This document shows, in pieces, positions 27,016 through 35,484 of a stretch of 64,000 bases of DNA. The position numbers were made by a program, and so were the translations under genes. Origin of the DNA: CAVSRC01 sp963781775. GTDB lineage: Bacteria > Pseudomonadota > Alphaproteobacteria > Rhizobiales > Kaistiaceae. The notes beneath the pieces were generated by a model, which saw only the letters and a program-made list of their open reading frames with translations, was not told where the DNA came from and did not search any database. The stretch lies in NCBI GenBank assembly GCA_963781775.1, contig CAWAHE010000028.1:1-64000 (forward strand), given 5' to 3'. Position 1 is the stretch's first letter; each line of letters starts with the position of its first letter.

Positions 27016-27720
27016 TCAAGCGGGCGGCAGGCACACGCCCTCATATCCGCGGCCCATGGTGGTTTGCATGCGCGAAGGTCGCGCGGGCGGGCGGCAGGCG
27101 ACGACTGTGAGGCCGTCGAGATTGGACGGCAGCGATGACAGGGTCGCATCACCCGGATCGAACCGTGCGCTCTCGCCGGGCGGGATGATCTCGGTCTGCG
27201 CACAGGGCGCGGGGTTGGTTTCGCCGGGCAGGCAAAGGCCCACGGCGATCGGTTCGTCGCAAATGTTGGCGACTTCGCGGGGCTGGGACTGCCCCGTCAT
27301 GCCGCGCGTGCAATGATTGACGTCTGCGCGCAGCGAAGCCCGCTGATAGCTGCCCGTCACCAGGTAAAGGAATGGCGGCAGCAGGACGGCGAACGCCGCG
27401 CCGGTCAGAAGCCCGGCCCAGAGGGGCACGAGCGGCCGCTTGCCCGGACGATGGCTGATAGCGAGCACGGCGAGCGCTACCCATGCTCCGATGAACACCT
27501 GATCGAAGGTGACGACAGGCAGTGCAGGCAGGGCCGGCGTGGCGCGCCATGCCATGGCCGCGAGGACGAGCGCCCACGGGACGGCGAAGGCCGCCCCGAT
27601 GCCGATCAGACCCAGCTTCCAGACCGCCAGGCGCGGCTTGCCGGCACGCGCGCGCTGCACGATCACGAACACGACCGCAATGATGCCGCTGAACACGGCG
27701 CCGGGAAGAAATTGTGGCAT
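27016..27720 (-). CDS. Membrane protein of unknown function
   Basis: Around 234 residues if started at ATG 27720 (ATG 27750 is also possible). The first ~130 residues contain about four hydrophobic helices (for example PGAVFSGIIAVVFVIV and LIGIGAAFAVPWALVLAAMA). The remaining ~100 residues form a soluble domain with six cysteines in the stretch HCTRGM, NICDEP, GLCLPG, APCAQT, VACRPP and VCLPP, which looks disulfide-bonded and therefore periplasmic. No family recognised. It is convergent with the methyltransferase gene. Confidence 0.6.
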   Translation of the reverse strand: MPQFLPGAVFSGIIAVVFVIVQRARAGKPRLAVWKLGLIGIGAAFAVPWALVLAAMAWRATPALPALPVVTFDQVFIGAWVALAVLAISHRPGKRPLVPLWAGLLTGAAFAVLLPPFLYLVTGSYQRASLRADVNHCTRGMTGQSQPREVANICDEPIAVGLCLPGETNPAPCAQTEIIPPGESARFDPGDATLSSLPSNLDGLTVVACRPPARPSRMQTTMGRGYEGVCLPPA

Positions 27721-27963
27721 ATGGGCTCTGTCGCTGGCAGGGAGCGTCACGCTATGCCCGCCCGCCAGAGGCTTGTCCAGATTTGCGCCCGCTCAACGGC
27801 TTCTGGCGCGGGATTTCTCACGTCGGTTTTTGTTTGACAGTTCTTCCATGAGTCCGCGTCGCTAGGCTCCTGTTCACCCTCGCCGACTCTAGGTGCTCGC
27901 CACCGGCGGCCTTCAGCCTAGGATGGCGGCAACGCGGCGGACGACACAGCAAGGAGAAGCCCC

Positions 27964-29208
27964 ATGAGCCGGCACCAGGGCGGGAATGGCACATCGCTTC
28001 GGCGCATGCGGCAGACAGCGGCAGCCGCCGGTGTGGCTGCCGCACTGACCGTAGCCTGCGGCACCACGGCCCAGGCGGCCGGGCCGGACGCCTACGCCAA
28101 GATTGTCGACGCCTATCTCGCCGATCGCGCCACGGCCGAGAACATCAGCGGCGTCTCGGCCTATATAAGTCTCGGCGATCCCGGCCCCGGCATCGAGATC
28201 TTCGCGGGCACCACGTCGCTGGGCGGCAAGGTGCCGATGTCCGGCGATACGCTCTTCCAGATGGGCAGCAACACCAAGGGCTTTACCGGCGCGCTGATCC
28301 TGGCCCTCGAAGCCGAGGGCAAGCTGACCATCGACCAGACGGTCGGCGACTGGCTGCCGCTCTACCCAGCCTGGAAGGACGTCACCATTCGCCAGCTGCT
28401 GCACATGACGAGCGGCCTTCCGAACTATTCGGAGAGCCTCGTCCTCGGCCGCCTGTGGGGGACCGACCCGGGGCGCCACTACACGCTCGAAGACCTGATC
28501 GACTTCGCCTACCCGTCGCAGAGCGTGAACCTGCCGCCGAACAGCGGCTGGTTCTATTCCAACACCAACTACATCCTCGCCGGCATGATCGCCGAGAAGG
28601 CCTCCGGCATGTCCTACAAGCAGGCGATCGAGGAGAAGCTGTTCAGGCCGGCGCTGCTCAGCGACACCCACTACGAGCCGATGGCCTATCCGCCCGCCAT
28701 CCTCGACCGTGCCGCGAGCGGCTATTTCTTCAATCCGGATTGCGGCCTCTACGAGCCGGACTGCAAGGAATCGGTTCTGGCGCCGTTGATGGGCAAGGAC
28801 ATGCGCACGGCGGACATCAGCTGGGCGGGACCGGCCGGCGGCATCATCGCCACGCCACGCGAGCTTTCGCGCTGGATCCGCGCCGTCTTCGCCGGCAAGG
28901 TTCTGCCGCCGAAGCAACTCGAGGAATTCCTGTCGCTGGTCTCGACCAAGACCGGCGAGCCGATCGCCGAGGTGACGCCCGACGACCCGCGCGGGTTCAG
29001 CCTCGGTCTGGTGCGCGTCCAGCCGCCCGACGGCGGCCGACCGGTGTGGTTCTACGAGGGCGAGACGCTCGGCTACCGCACGGCGTTCGTCTTCTCGCCG
29101 GAGACGAACGTGCTGATCGCGGCGAGCGCCAACAGCCAGCCCGCCGGCCCGGAAGACAAACTCATACCGATGATGCTGAAGCTGCTCGCCCTGGCGACGG
29201 GCGGCTGA
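27964..29208 (+). CDS. Exported serine hydrolase, beta-lactamase/DD-peptidase fold (class C-like)
   Basis: A 414-residue protein with a long N-terminal signal region (AAAAGVAAALTVACGTTAQA). The penicillin-recognising serine hydrolase fold is clear: SxxK at Ser102-Asn-Thr-Lys105, LLHMTSGLPNY, and the Tyr198-Ser199-Asn200 motif in GWFYSNTNYIL. The third motif is degenerate (GETLGYRT). This group includes DD-peptidases, esterases and class C beta-lactamases; nothing here proves antibiotic hydrolysis. Single gene, with a purine-rich ribosome site (AAGGAGAA) just before ATG 27964. Confidence 0.88.
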   Translation: MSRHQGGNGTSLRRMRQTAAAAGVAAALTVACGTTAQAAGPDAYAKIVDAYLADRATAENISGVSAYISLGDPGPGIEIFAGTTSLGGKVPMSGDTLFQMGSNTKGFTGALILALEAEGKLTIDQTVGDWLPLYPAWKDVTIRQLLHMTSGLPNYSESLVLGRLWGTDPGRHYTLEDLIDFAYPSQSVNLPPNSGWFYSNTNYILAGMIAEKASGMSYKQAIEEKLFRPALLSDTHYEPMAYPPAILDRAASGYFFNPDCGLYEPDCKESVLAPLMGKDMRTADISWAGPAGGIIATPRELSRWIRAVFAGKVLPPKQLEEFLSLVSTKTGEPIAEVTPDDPRGFSLGLVRVQPPDGGRPVWFYEGETLGYRTAFVFSPETNVLIAASANSQPAGPEDKLIPMMLKLLALATGG

Positions 29209-29217
29209 GCCGGCTGG

Positions 29218-30213
29218 CTACTGCGCGCCGTTCGACGGCGGCACGTTGGGGATATCGGCCGGCGGCAACAGCAGGCCGGGCCGCTGCGGGCCGATATCGG
29301 CGGGCGGCGCCGTCAGGTCGGTCGCCGGTGCATTCGGATCGGGCAGCGGCGGCGCATCGGCGAGCGTACCGAGTGGCGCCGGACCGGCCGGCGCGGCGCC
29401 CCCGCCCGCCGGCTGACCCGGCGCGCCCGCGGTCGCCCCATCGCGTTTCAGAAGCAATTCGATGTTCGACATGAGGTCGCCGGTGCCCGCGTCCGATTTC
29501 GGCGTGGCAGCGGTCGTAGGAGCCGCCGCGGCGGCGGCAGGCGCGGGCGGCGTGGTGGTGGCCGGCACCGGCGCAACGATGGCCGGTTGGCCGCCCGCCG
29601 GCGCCGCAAATTCGCCGTCCATCGGCAATCCGTTTTCACTGGACGGCTGGGGCGCGTTGGCCTGCTCGGTTGCCGGCGCGGGACGCTCGCGCGGCGCCGG
29701 CGGCGATGCCGACGATGGCTGCACGACAGCCCCCGACGGCGGCAACGCGGCGGTCGTGGTCGCGGCCGGCTCGGCGGCAGCTGGCGATCCGCTGTCCGGC
29801 GAAATGCGGCGGACGCCGTCACCCGTATCGACCACGGCGGAGCCGCTGGTCAGGGTCGCGTCAGGCGTCACCGGGGTGCCAAGGCTTGCCGAGGCCGGGG
29901 CCGCCGGACCGTCGAGACGCGTGGCCAAGCCATAGGCATAGGCGAGAATCATCACGCCGACCGCGAAGGCCAGCGCGCCGAGAATGGCGACGCCGCGCCC
30001 GGTACGGCGGCGGCGCGGACGCTCGGGCGTGTCGTCGTTATCGAAAGCCGGCACGGCGCGGTGGGAGCGATCGACGCGGAAATCGCCGCGCGCCAGCGGC
30101 ACTTCCTCGGCCTCCAGCACCGGCTCACGCCTGATCCGGATCCGCCCAGCGGTCGGACCGCGGAGGCAGACGCGAGTAGGTGACGATGGCGGCGTCGGCC
30201 GCCGGATCGGCAT
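29218..30213 (-). CDS. Ala/Pro-rich single-pass membrane protein, N-terminus possibly frameshifted
   Basis: A roughly 331-residue protein with one transmembrane helix (GVAILGALAFAVGVMILAYA, about residues 74-93) after a basic cytoplasmic segment, followed by a ~230-residue periplasmic tail that is extremely rich in Ala and Pro. No catalytic domain is visible. The N-terminus as given looks unnatural, whereas another frame from ATG 30241 gives MRFRLRRDRDADPAAD and VTYSRLPPRSDRWADPDQ. That frame would join this one (REPVLEAEEVPLARG) if one G near 30130 were removed. The true start may therefore be 30241 with a one-base insertion. Confidence 0.6.
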   Translation of the reverse strand: MPIRRPTPPSSPTRVCLRGPTAGRIRIRREPVLEAEEVPLARGDFRVDRSHRAVPAFDNDDTPERPRRRRTGRGVAILGALAFAVGVMILAYAYGLATRLDGPAAPASASLGTPVTPDATLTSGSAVVDTGDGVRRISPDSGSPAAAEPAATTTAALPPSGAVVQPSSASPPAPRERPAPATEQANAPQPSSENGLPMDGEFAAPAGGQPAIVAPVPATTTPPAPAAAAAAPTTAATPKSDAGTGDLMSNIELLLKRDGATAGAPGQPAGGGAAPAGPAPLGTLADAPPLPDPNAPATDLTAPPADIGPQRPGLLLPPADIPNVPPSNGAQ

Positions 30214-30640
30214 CGCGATCCCTGCGCAAGCGAAATCTCATTATTCCATGCCCCTGCCAGCCGCCAACGAACCAGTGTATTGCGGAGTTTCGATGGCACA
30301 ACCCAGACATCTGTAGGGCAACCAGGACTGGCGGCCCTGGTTCTCCCTTATCCACCGATTTCCACCGAACGCCCTGCCCGCGACTGCGCTAAGCTGTCCC
30401 GGCTGTTGCCGCCTGGGAGGACAGGCACGGATGATGGCCCGAAAAAGGCGGATCGTCCTGGCGCTGGCCGTCTCCGGCGGAAGCTGATCCAGGAAGTGGC
30501 GGCGCGACCGGCGGCGCCGGCTATCATTCCGGTGGCGGCCAGAGTACCGGTCGATTGCCTCGTCGGCGAGGAAGCCCGCAAGCTCTATGCCGACCCCTAT
30601 CTGCCGGGACTGGACAACTGAGCCAGGTGCTGAACACGCG
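30214..30640. other. Intergenic region upstream of the GST-like gene
   Basis: It contains the possible true N-terminus of the minus-strand membrane protein (to 30241). It also contains an unexplained plus-strand stretch at about 30470-30621 whose translation ends EEARKLYADPYLPGLDN with a stop 20 nt before the GST start, but which has no convincing start codon in frame. It could be a frameshifted small gene. No other signal was seen. Confidence 0.35.
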
Positions 30641-31354
30641 ATGGTCTACGAACTCTTCTACTGGCCCGGCATCCAGGGTCGCGGCGAATTCATCCGGCTG
30701 GCGCTGGAGGAAGCCGGCGCCGATTACGTCGACGTGGCGCGCGAGCGCGGCACCGGCGAACTGATGCGCCAGTGGGATGGCAAGGGCATCGCGACGCCCT
30801 CTTTCGCGCCGCCCTTTCTGCGTCACGGCAAGGTCGTCATCGGTCAGAGCGCCAACATCCTGCTCTATCTCGGCGAGCGCTTGCGGCTGGCCCCCAAGGC
30901 GGAAGCGGCGAAGCTGTGGACTCACCAGATCCAGCTGACCATCGCCGACCTCGTCGTCGAGGCACACGACACCCATCACCCCGTCGGCGGCGACTTCTAC
31001 TACGAGGACCAGAAGCCGGAATCGAAACGGCGCGCGAAGATGTTCCGCGAAAGCCGCATGCCGCGGTTCCTCGAGTGGTTCGAGACGATCCTGACGCTGA
31101 ACCCGAAGGGCGACCGCCACCTGGTCGGCGCGCGGCTGACCTACGCCGACCTGTCGCTGTTCCAGGCAATCGAAGGACTGCGCTACGCTTTCCCGAAATC
31201 GACGGCGGCGTTCGCAAACGACGCGCCGAAAGTGACCGCGCTTTGCCAGCGCGTGGCGGAACGGCCGCGCATCAAGGCCTACCTCGCGAGCGGGCGGCGG
31301 ATTCCCTTCAACGAGGACGGCATCTTCCGCCGTTATCCGGAACTGGACGGTTAG
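30641..31354 (+). CDS. Glutathione S-transferase-like protein
   Basis: A 237-residue cytosolic GST. The thioredoxin-fold N-terminal domain opens with YELFYWPGIQGRGEFIRLAL, where the Tyr of the substrate-binding strand is present, and includes the glutathione-contact segment VIGQSANILLYLGE (Gln-Ser). The helical C-terminal domain contains GARLTYADLSLFQ, the N-capping/hydrophobic staple motif region. Such proteins conjugate or reduce electrophiles with glutathione. The start at ATG 30641 gives the canonical strand at the N-terminus. Confidence 0.88.
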   Translation: MVYELFYWPGIQGRGEFIRLALEEAGADYVDVARERGTGELMRQWDGKGIATPSFAPPFLRHGKVVIGQSANILLYLGERLRLAPKAEAAKLWTHQIQLTIADLVVEAHDTHHPVGGDFYYEDQKPESKRRAKMFRESRMPRFLEWFETILTLNPKGDRHLVGARLTYADLSLFQAIEGLRYAFPKSTAAFANDAPKVTALCQRVAERPRIKAYLASGRRIPFNEDGIFRRYPELDG

Positions 31355-31360
31355 CGGCGG

Positions 31361-31705
31361 CTAGTTAGGGGGGCCGGCGTTCCTGAGGGGCAGGTCCAAG
31401 GCGTCGCCGATCTCGGCGAAGAGCAGCTCGGCCCGTTCGCCGACCAGCTTCTTCCAGCGTCCACCACCCTCGAGGTCGTCCGGCGCGACCGGAATTGCCG
31501 CAACCGACTTCAGGACGTGCTCACGCAACTCCGCCAGAGCCGTCGGCGCGGTCTCGCGACGAACCGCGAACAAGCGCAGCAGGAAGCTCTGCAACACAAC
31601 GCGCATCGCGGCCTGATCGGCGGCGAGCTCGTTGATCAGAATTTCAAAATCGACCGCGCCCTGCGTCTGGCCCGCGCGGCGAGGCTCCTGGCTGTGTCCG
31701 CCCAT
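31361..31705 (-). CDS. Hypothetical protein
   Basis: A 114-residue, probably helical cytosolic protein (ILINELAADQAAMRVVLQSFLLRLFAV followed by an acidic C-terminal helix; segments quoted in part). It resembles no family I know. The gene is convergent with the GST gene, 6 nt from its stop, and codon bias is consistent with a real gene. The 287 bp upstream (31706-31992) hold its promoter and that of the divergent hydrolase-protease. Confidence 0.5.
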   Translation of the reverse strand: MGGHSQEPRRAGQTQGAVDFEILINELAADQAAMRVVLQSFLLRLFAVRRETAPTALAELREHVLKSVAAIPVAPDDLEGGGRWKKLVGERAELLFAEIGDALDLPLRNAGPPN

Positions 31706-31992
31706 CGGGGGTCCCCTCCAAGGACCGCCCCCAGCTTCTTGGAGAATATGACGATTCGGCGGCCAAGCGAATCCGCCTTTTGTTCACTTCGGCGTGTTTG
31801 CGCGGTTTGATTGATTTCCATCACCGATGGTTGAGGATGTTTTGCGCCGCAAGATTGACCTGTGCCGCCGCGGCGAGCATCCTTGACGTGAAAACCGGTG
31901 CGAGGACCGGTTGGGAGCGGCGCACCCCTTTCGCAATGTGAACACGCAAGTCTGATGCGTACCGCTCCCTGTCGCCCAGCAGGGAGGCTGTC

Positions 31993-34482
31993 ATGGCGAA
32001 GCGGACCACGACCAAACGATCGCGCGGCAAGACGGCGAAGAAGGCCTCCGCCGGCAGCCGGCGGCGCCCGGCCGCACGAGTGGCGCTGCCGGACATTGCG
32101 CCGGCATCGAAACTGAGCGTCAAGAACCTGAACACGGCCAACGCATTGCCGACCTCGGTCGGCGGCACCGGCATGGCCAACACGGTCGTCTATATCCACG
32201 GCATCGCCAACAAGCCGCCGGCGTCGGTGCTCAAGTGCCAGTGGGACACGGCGCTATTCGGCACCCGCCTCGGCGATCGCACGCGCATGGCCTATTGGGT
32301 CAATCGCGAGCGCTACCCTGCTCCATCGGATGAGACCTGCGGGTCGCCCGACGCGATGTCGACCAAAGGTATCGCCAGCATCTCCGGCATACCGTCCGCC
32401 ATGGCGGCGGGTGACGGAACCACCATCGAAGCAAGCATCAAGAACCTGACTTCGGATCCGGCACGTCAGGCCTTCCTCGAGGCGATCGCTCTGAAGATGC
32501 AGGCAGTGGCCGCCCAGCCGGCCGGCGGCGTCTCGGTGCAGGACGTACACGCCAAAATCTTCCCGCTGCCCGAATGGGCGCGCCGCCTGATCGCCGACCA
32601 GCTGACCAAGGCGTTTCTCGCCGACGTTCACGACTTTCTCTTCGACGCCACCCGTCGCGACGCCATGGAGCAGGCGCTGATCGACCGGCTCGAGCCCGGC
32701 GGCGGCCCGTTCGTGGTGGTGGCGCACAGTCAGGGAACGATGATTGCGTATGACGTGTTGCGCCGGATGGATGCGGCGAAGATCAAGGTGCCGCTGTTTG
32801 TCACCGTCGGCTCACCGCTCGGCATGCAGGAGGTGCAGGACGGCCTGCGCAAATGGATCGGCAAGCCGACCGGCAAGTTGCCGTTCCCGAAATGCGTCGA
32901 TCGCTGGGTCAACGTGGCGGAGCGCTTCGACCCGGTAGCCGCCGACCCGACCCTTGCCGACGAGTACGAGGGCAAGATCGAGGACATCAACGGCTTCGGG
33001 CTCAATCCAAACTGGTTCGGCGACCCCCACTCGTCGTCAGGCTATCTCAGCACGGAGCATGTGCGCGGGCCGGTGCGCGAAGCGGTGGGCACCGCCTTCC
33101 CGCAGGCGATCGCGCCGTTCGCCATCGCCAAGGATCTCGTTGCGCAGATCGAGGACGGACACCGCGAACAACGCCATGAGGTCCTCATCCAGCTTGCCGA
33201 CACCGGTAGTGGCAAGGGCGTGGCGACAAACCAGACGAAGCAGATCGCCGATGGCGTGGTCGGCAAGATCCACGACATCGTCACCAGCTACGGCTGCACG
33301 CTTCACGACGCCAAGACGGAGACGCTCAGGCATTTCGTGTCCGCACAACTGACGCGCATGGAAGTCGAGTCTCTCCGCTCATCCTACAAGGATCTCAAGA
33401 TCGCCGGCATCTGGCGCAACGCTTCCAAGCGCGCGCTCATTTCGGAATCGACCCACACCGTTCAGGCGCGGCCCGCCAATCTCGGCTACGGCGCCGACGG
33501 CAGGAACATCGTGTGGGCCGTGCTCGACACCGGCATTCGCGCCGACCATCCGCATTTCAAGGAGTACAAGAACGTCGTCGAGCAATGGGACTGCACGCAG
33601 CCCGGTCCGCTGACGCAGCCGGTGTCGGCGGCGAAGTCCGCCACACTCGACGGCAACGGCCATGGCACCCACGTCGCCGGCACCATCGCAGGCGGCGTGT
33701 TCCAGATTCCGGACGCCAAGGGCATTCCAGTCGACATGACGGGCATGGCGCCGCGCTGCTCGCTCTACGGCTTCAAGGTGCTGGCCGACAGCGGCAGCGG
33801 CCAGGACAGTTGGATCATCAAGGCGCTCGACAAGATCACCGAGATCAACGAAGCGGCCGGACAACTCGTCATCCACGGCGTCAATCTCAGCCTCGGCGGC
33901 GGCTTCGATCCGAGCGCGTTCGGGTGCGGTCACACGCCGCTCTGCCAGGAACTCAGGCGGCTCTGCCGTCAGGGCGTGCTGGTATGCCTGGCGGCCGGCA
34001 ACGAGGGCTATGCCCTGCTCGCCGGTGACGGCGGCGAGATCCAGGCCAATCTCGACCTGTCGATCGGCGACCCCGCCAATCTCGAGGAGGCGATCGCGGT
34101 CGGCTCGGTCCACAAGACCAACCCGCACACCTACGGCATCTCGTACTTTTCCTCGCGTGGGCCGACCGCCGACGGCCGCCGCAAGCCCGACGTGGTGGCG
34201 CCAGGTGAGAAGATCGTCTCTGCCGCCCACGACTGGAAGACGAAGGCCAAGGGCACCCAGGTGACGGTCGGCACGCATTATGTGGAGATGAGCGGCACCA
34301 GCATGGCGACACCGCACGTCTCAGGCGTGCTGGCGGCGTATCTGTCGCTGCGGCGCGAGTTCATCGGCTATCCGGAGCGAGTGAAGCAGATGCTGCTCGA
34401 CGGCTGCGTCGACCTGAGTCGCGACCCGTATGCCCAGGGCGCGGGTCTTCCGAACCTGATCAAGATGCTAGCGCTGAATTGA
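31993..34482 (+). CDS. Fusion of alpha/beta-hydrolase domain with subtilisin-like (S8) serine protease
   Basis: An 829-residue protein without a signal peptide; it begins with a highly basic segment (about residues 1-30). Residues ~60-380 form an alpha/beta hydrolase: oxyanion strand VVYIHG (65-70), nucleophile elbow AHSQGT with Ser246, then a possible Asp313 in RFDPVA and His356 in TEHVRG. A linker of ~100 residues resembles an I9-like region. Residues ~495-829 are a subtilase: Asp512 (VLDTG), His557 (NGHGTHVAG), oxyanion Asn670 (AAGN) and Ser770 (SGTSMATPH). Both active sites look complete. ATG 31993 follows AGGGAGG. It stands alone; what processes or targets it is unknown. Confidence 0.85.
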   Translation: MAKRTTTKRSRGKTAKKASAGSRRRPAARVALPDIAPASKLSVKNLNTANALPTSVGGTGMANTVVYIHGIANKPPASVLKCQWDTALFGTRLGDRTRMAYWVNRERYPAPSDETCGSPDAMSTKGIASISGIPSAMAAGDGTTIEASIKNLTSDPARQAFLEAIALKMQAVAAQPAGGVSVQDVHAKIFPLPEWARRLIADQLTKAFLADVHDFLFDATRRDAMEQALIDRLEPGGGPFVVVAHSQGTMIAYDVLRRMDAAKIKVPLFVTVGSPLGMQEVQDGLRKWIGKPTGKLPFPKCVDRWVNVAERFDPVAADPTLADEYEGKIEDINGFGLNPNWFGDPHSSSGYLSTEHVRGPVREAVGTAFPQAIAPFAIAKDLVAQIEDGHREQRHEVLIQLADTGSGKGVATNQTKQIADGVVGKIHDIVTSYGCTLHDAKTETLRHFVSAQLTRMEVESLRSSYKDLKIAGIWRNASKRALISESTHTVQARPANLGYGADGRNIVWAVLDTGIRADHPHFKEYKNVVEQWDCTQPGPLTQPVSAAKSATLDGNGHGTHVAGTIAGGVFQIPDAKGIPVDMTGMAPRCSLYGFKVLADSGSGQDSWIIKALDKITEINEAAGQLVIHGVNLSLGGGFDPSAFGCGHTPLCQELRRLCRQGVLVCLAAGNEGYALLAGDGGEIQANLDLSIGDPANLEEAIAVGSVHKTNPHTYGISYFSSRGPTADGRRKPDVVAPGEKIVSAAHDWKTKAKGTQVTVGTHYVEMSGTSMATPHVSGVLAAYLSLRREFIGYPERVKQMLLDGCVDLSRDPYAQGAGLPNLIKMLALN

Positions 34483-34518
34483 AGCGCAGGCCGCGCAAGC
34501 GGCGGCCTGCCGACGTGC

Positions 34519-34968
34519 CTAGGTCAGCAGGCTCTTCACCACCGTGCTCGCCTTGCCGAAATCCATACGGCCGGCGTAGCGCGTCTTCAGCGCCTGCATG
34601 CACTTGCCCATGTCGCGCAAGCCAGCAGCGCCTGTGGTCTTGACCGTCTCGGCGCATACCGAGCGGACCTGCTCTTCGTTCATCTGTTCGGGCAGGAAGC
34701 CTTTGATGATCGCGATTTCCTCGCGCTCCTGCTCGGCGAGGTCGAGGCGGTTGCCGTCCTCGTAGAGGCGCGCGGACTCGAGCCGCTGCTTGATCATCTT
34801 CACGAGGATTTCGGTGACGTCGTCGTCCTGGATCGGGTCGCGGCCGGCAGTGCGCGCGGCGATTTCCCGGTCTTTGATCGCGGCGCTGACCAGACGAAGC
34901 GTCGAGATGCGCCGCTTATCCTGGGCAAGCATGGCTGCTTTGAGAGCCGCGTTAATCTGGTCTCGCAT
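34519..34968 (-). CDS. yqeY: GatB/YqeY-domain protein
   Basis: A 149-residue helical protein matching the YqeY family throughout: MRDQINAALKAAM, KRRISTLRLVSAAIKD, then YEDGNRLDLAEQEREEIAII and FLPEQMNEEQV. The fold is that of the GatB C-terminal domain, suggesting tRNA or aminoacyl-tRNA contact, but the function is unproven. Homologues commonly sit beside dnaG and rpoD; here ~9 kb of accessory genes separate it from dnaG. It is divergent from carA. A perfect dyad lies 26-44 nt upstream of its start. Confidence 0.93.
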   Translation of the reverse strand: MRDQINAALKAAMLAQDKRRISTLRLVSAAIKDREIAARTAGRDPIQDDDVTEILVKMIKQRLESARLYEDGNRLDLAEQEREEIAIIKGFLPEQMNEEQVRSVCAETVKTTGAAGLRDMGKCMQALKTRYAGRMDFGKASTVVKSLLT

Positions 34969-34993
34969 TTATGGTCCCCAATTGCCGCGCCCA

Positions 34994-35012
34994 CGGCAGG
35001 ATAATCCTGCCG
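34994..35012. promoter_or_regulatory. Perfect dyad upstream of yqeY
   Basis: CGGCAGGATAATCCTGCCG is an 8 bp perfect inverted repeat with a 3 nt centre, 26-44 nt before the yqeY start. It could be an operator or an mRNA hairpin near the leader. The remainder of the 34969-35337 gap is AT-richer around 35030-35080 and should hold the divergent promoters of yqeY and the carA leader peptide gene. Confidence 0.4.
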
Positions 35013-35337
35013 GAATCGGCGCGCAACCTTTGTTAGTTTTCTAAGTTGTTGATTCTCAAGGACTATTAGGTTCGTCCACTTTTTGACCACCGCGGAACGT
35101 CTTGCCAATTCGGCCGGTGATTCACGCCGGCGGGCATCGCCCTTTGCTGATGGCGGCGGCTATATGGCTCGACTTGTCTGATAAATCAAGCCAACAGCCC
35201 CGAGCCCAGCGCGGCCCTGACATGCATTGGCTGACAACGCCAGCGCACCACAATTGGTTGCACGGCCGCCTCCCTACCCAAGCGGACAGATAGCAAACGC
35301 GGCGCTTCGGGCCGGCGCATCCGGGGGGCCGCAGCAC

Positions 35338-35484
35338 ATGCGCGCGACGATCATATTGGGATTCATGTTAACGGCGGCAAGTGCGCTGCCGGCATGGGCG
35401 CAAGGCGGCATGAACGCCGCCGGGTGCAGTAGCCCCTGCCTGATTGATCCCGGCCGCGGTTGCGGCTATGCGATCTGCCCATGA
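35338..35484 (+). CDS. Small exported Cys-containing peptide overlapping the carA start
   Basis: A 48-residue peptide: a textbook signal sequence (ATIILGFMLTAASALPAWAQ, cut near residue 22) followed by about 26 mature residues with four cysteines (GCSSPC, RGCGYAIC). Its TGA overlaps the carA ATG by the 4 nt ATGA, which supports it being translated and coupled to carA. I do not recognise the peptide. Two disulfides or metal binding in the periplasm are possible. It is too short for most gene finders. Confidence 0.55.
   Translation: MRATIILGFMLTAASALPAWAQGGMNAAGCSSPCLIDPGRGCGYAICP

Noticed and set aside
27964..29208. Antibiotic-resistance beta-lactamase
   Set aside because: Only the general serine-hydrolase motifs are present and the third motif is degenerate; nothing shows drug hydrolysis.
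30470..30621. Plus-strand frame ending EEARKLYADPYLPGLDN before the GST gene
   Set aside because: No in-frame start with a ribosome site; a short ATG frame upstream is out of phase and stops early. Mentioned as an unexplained stretch only.
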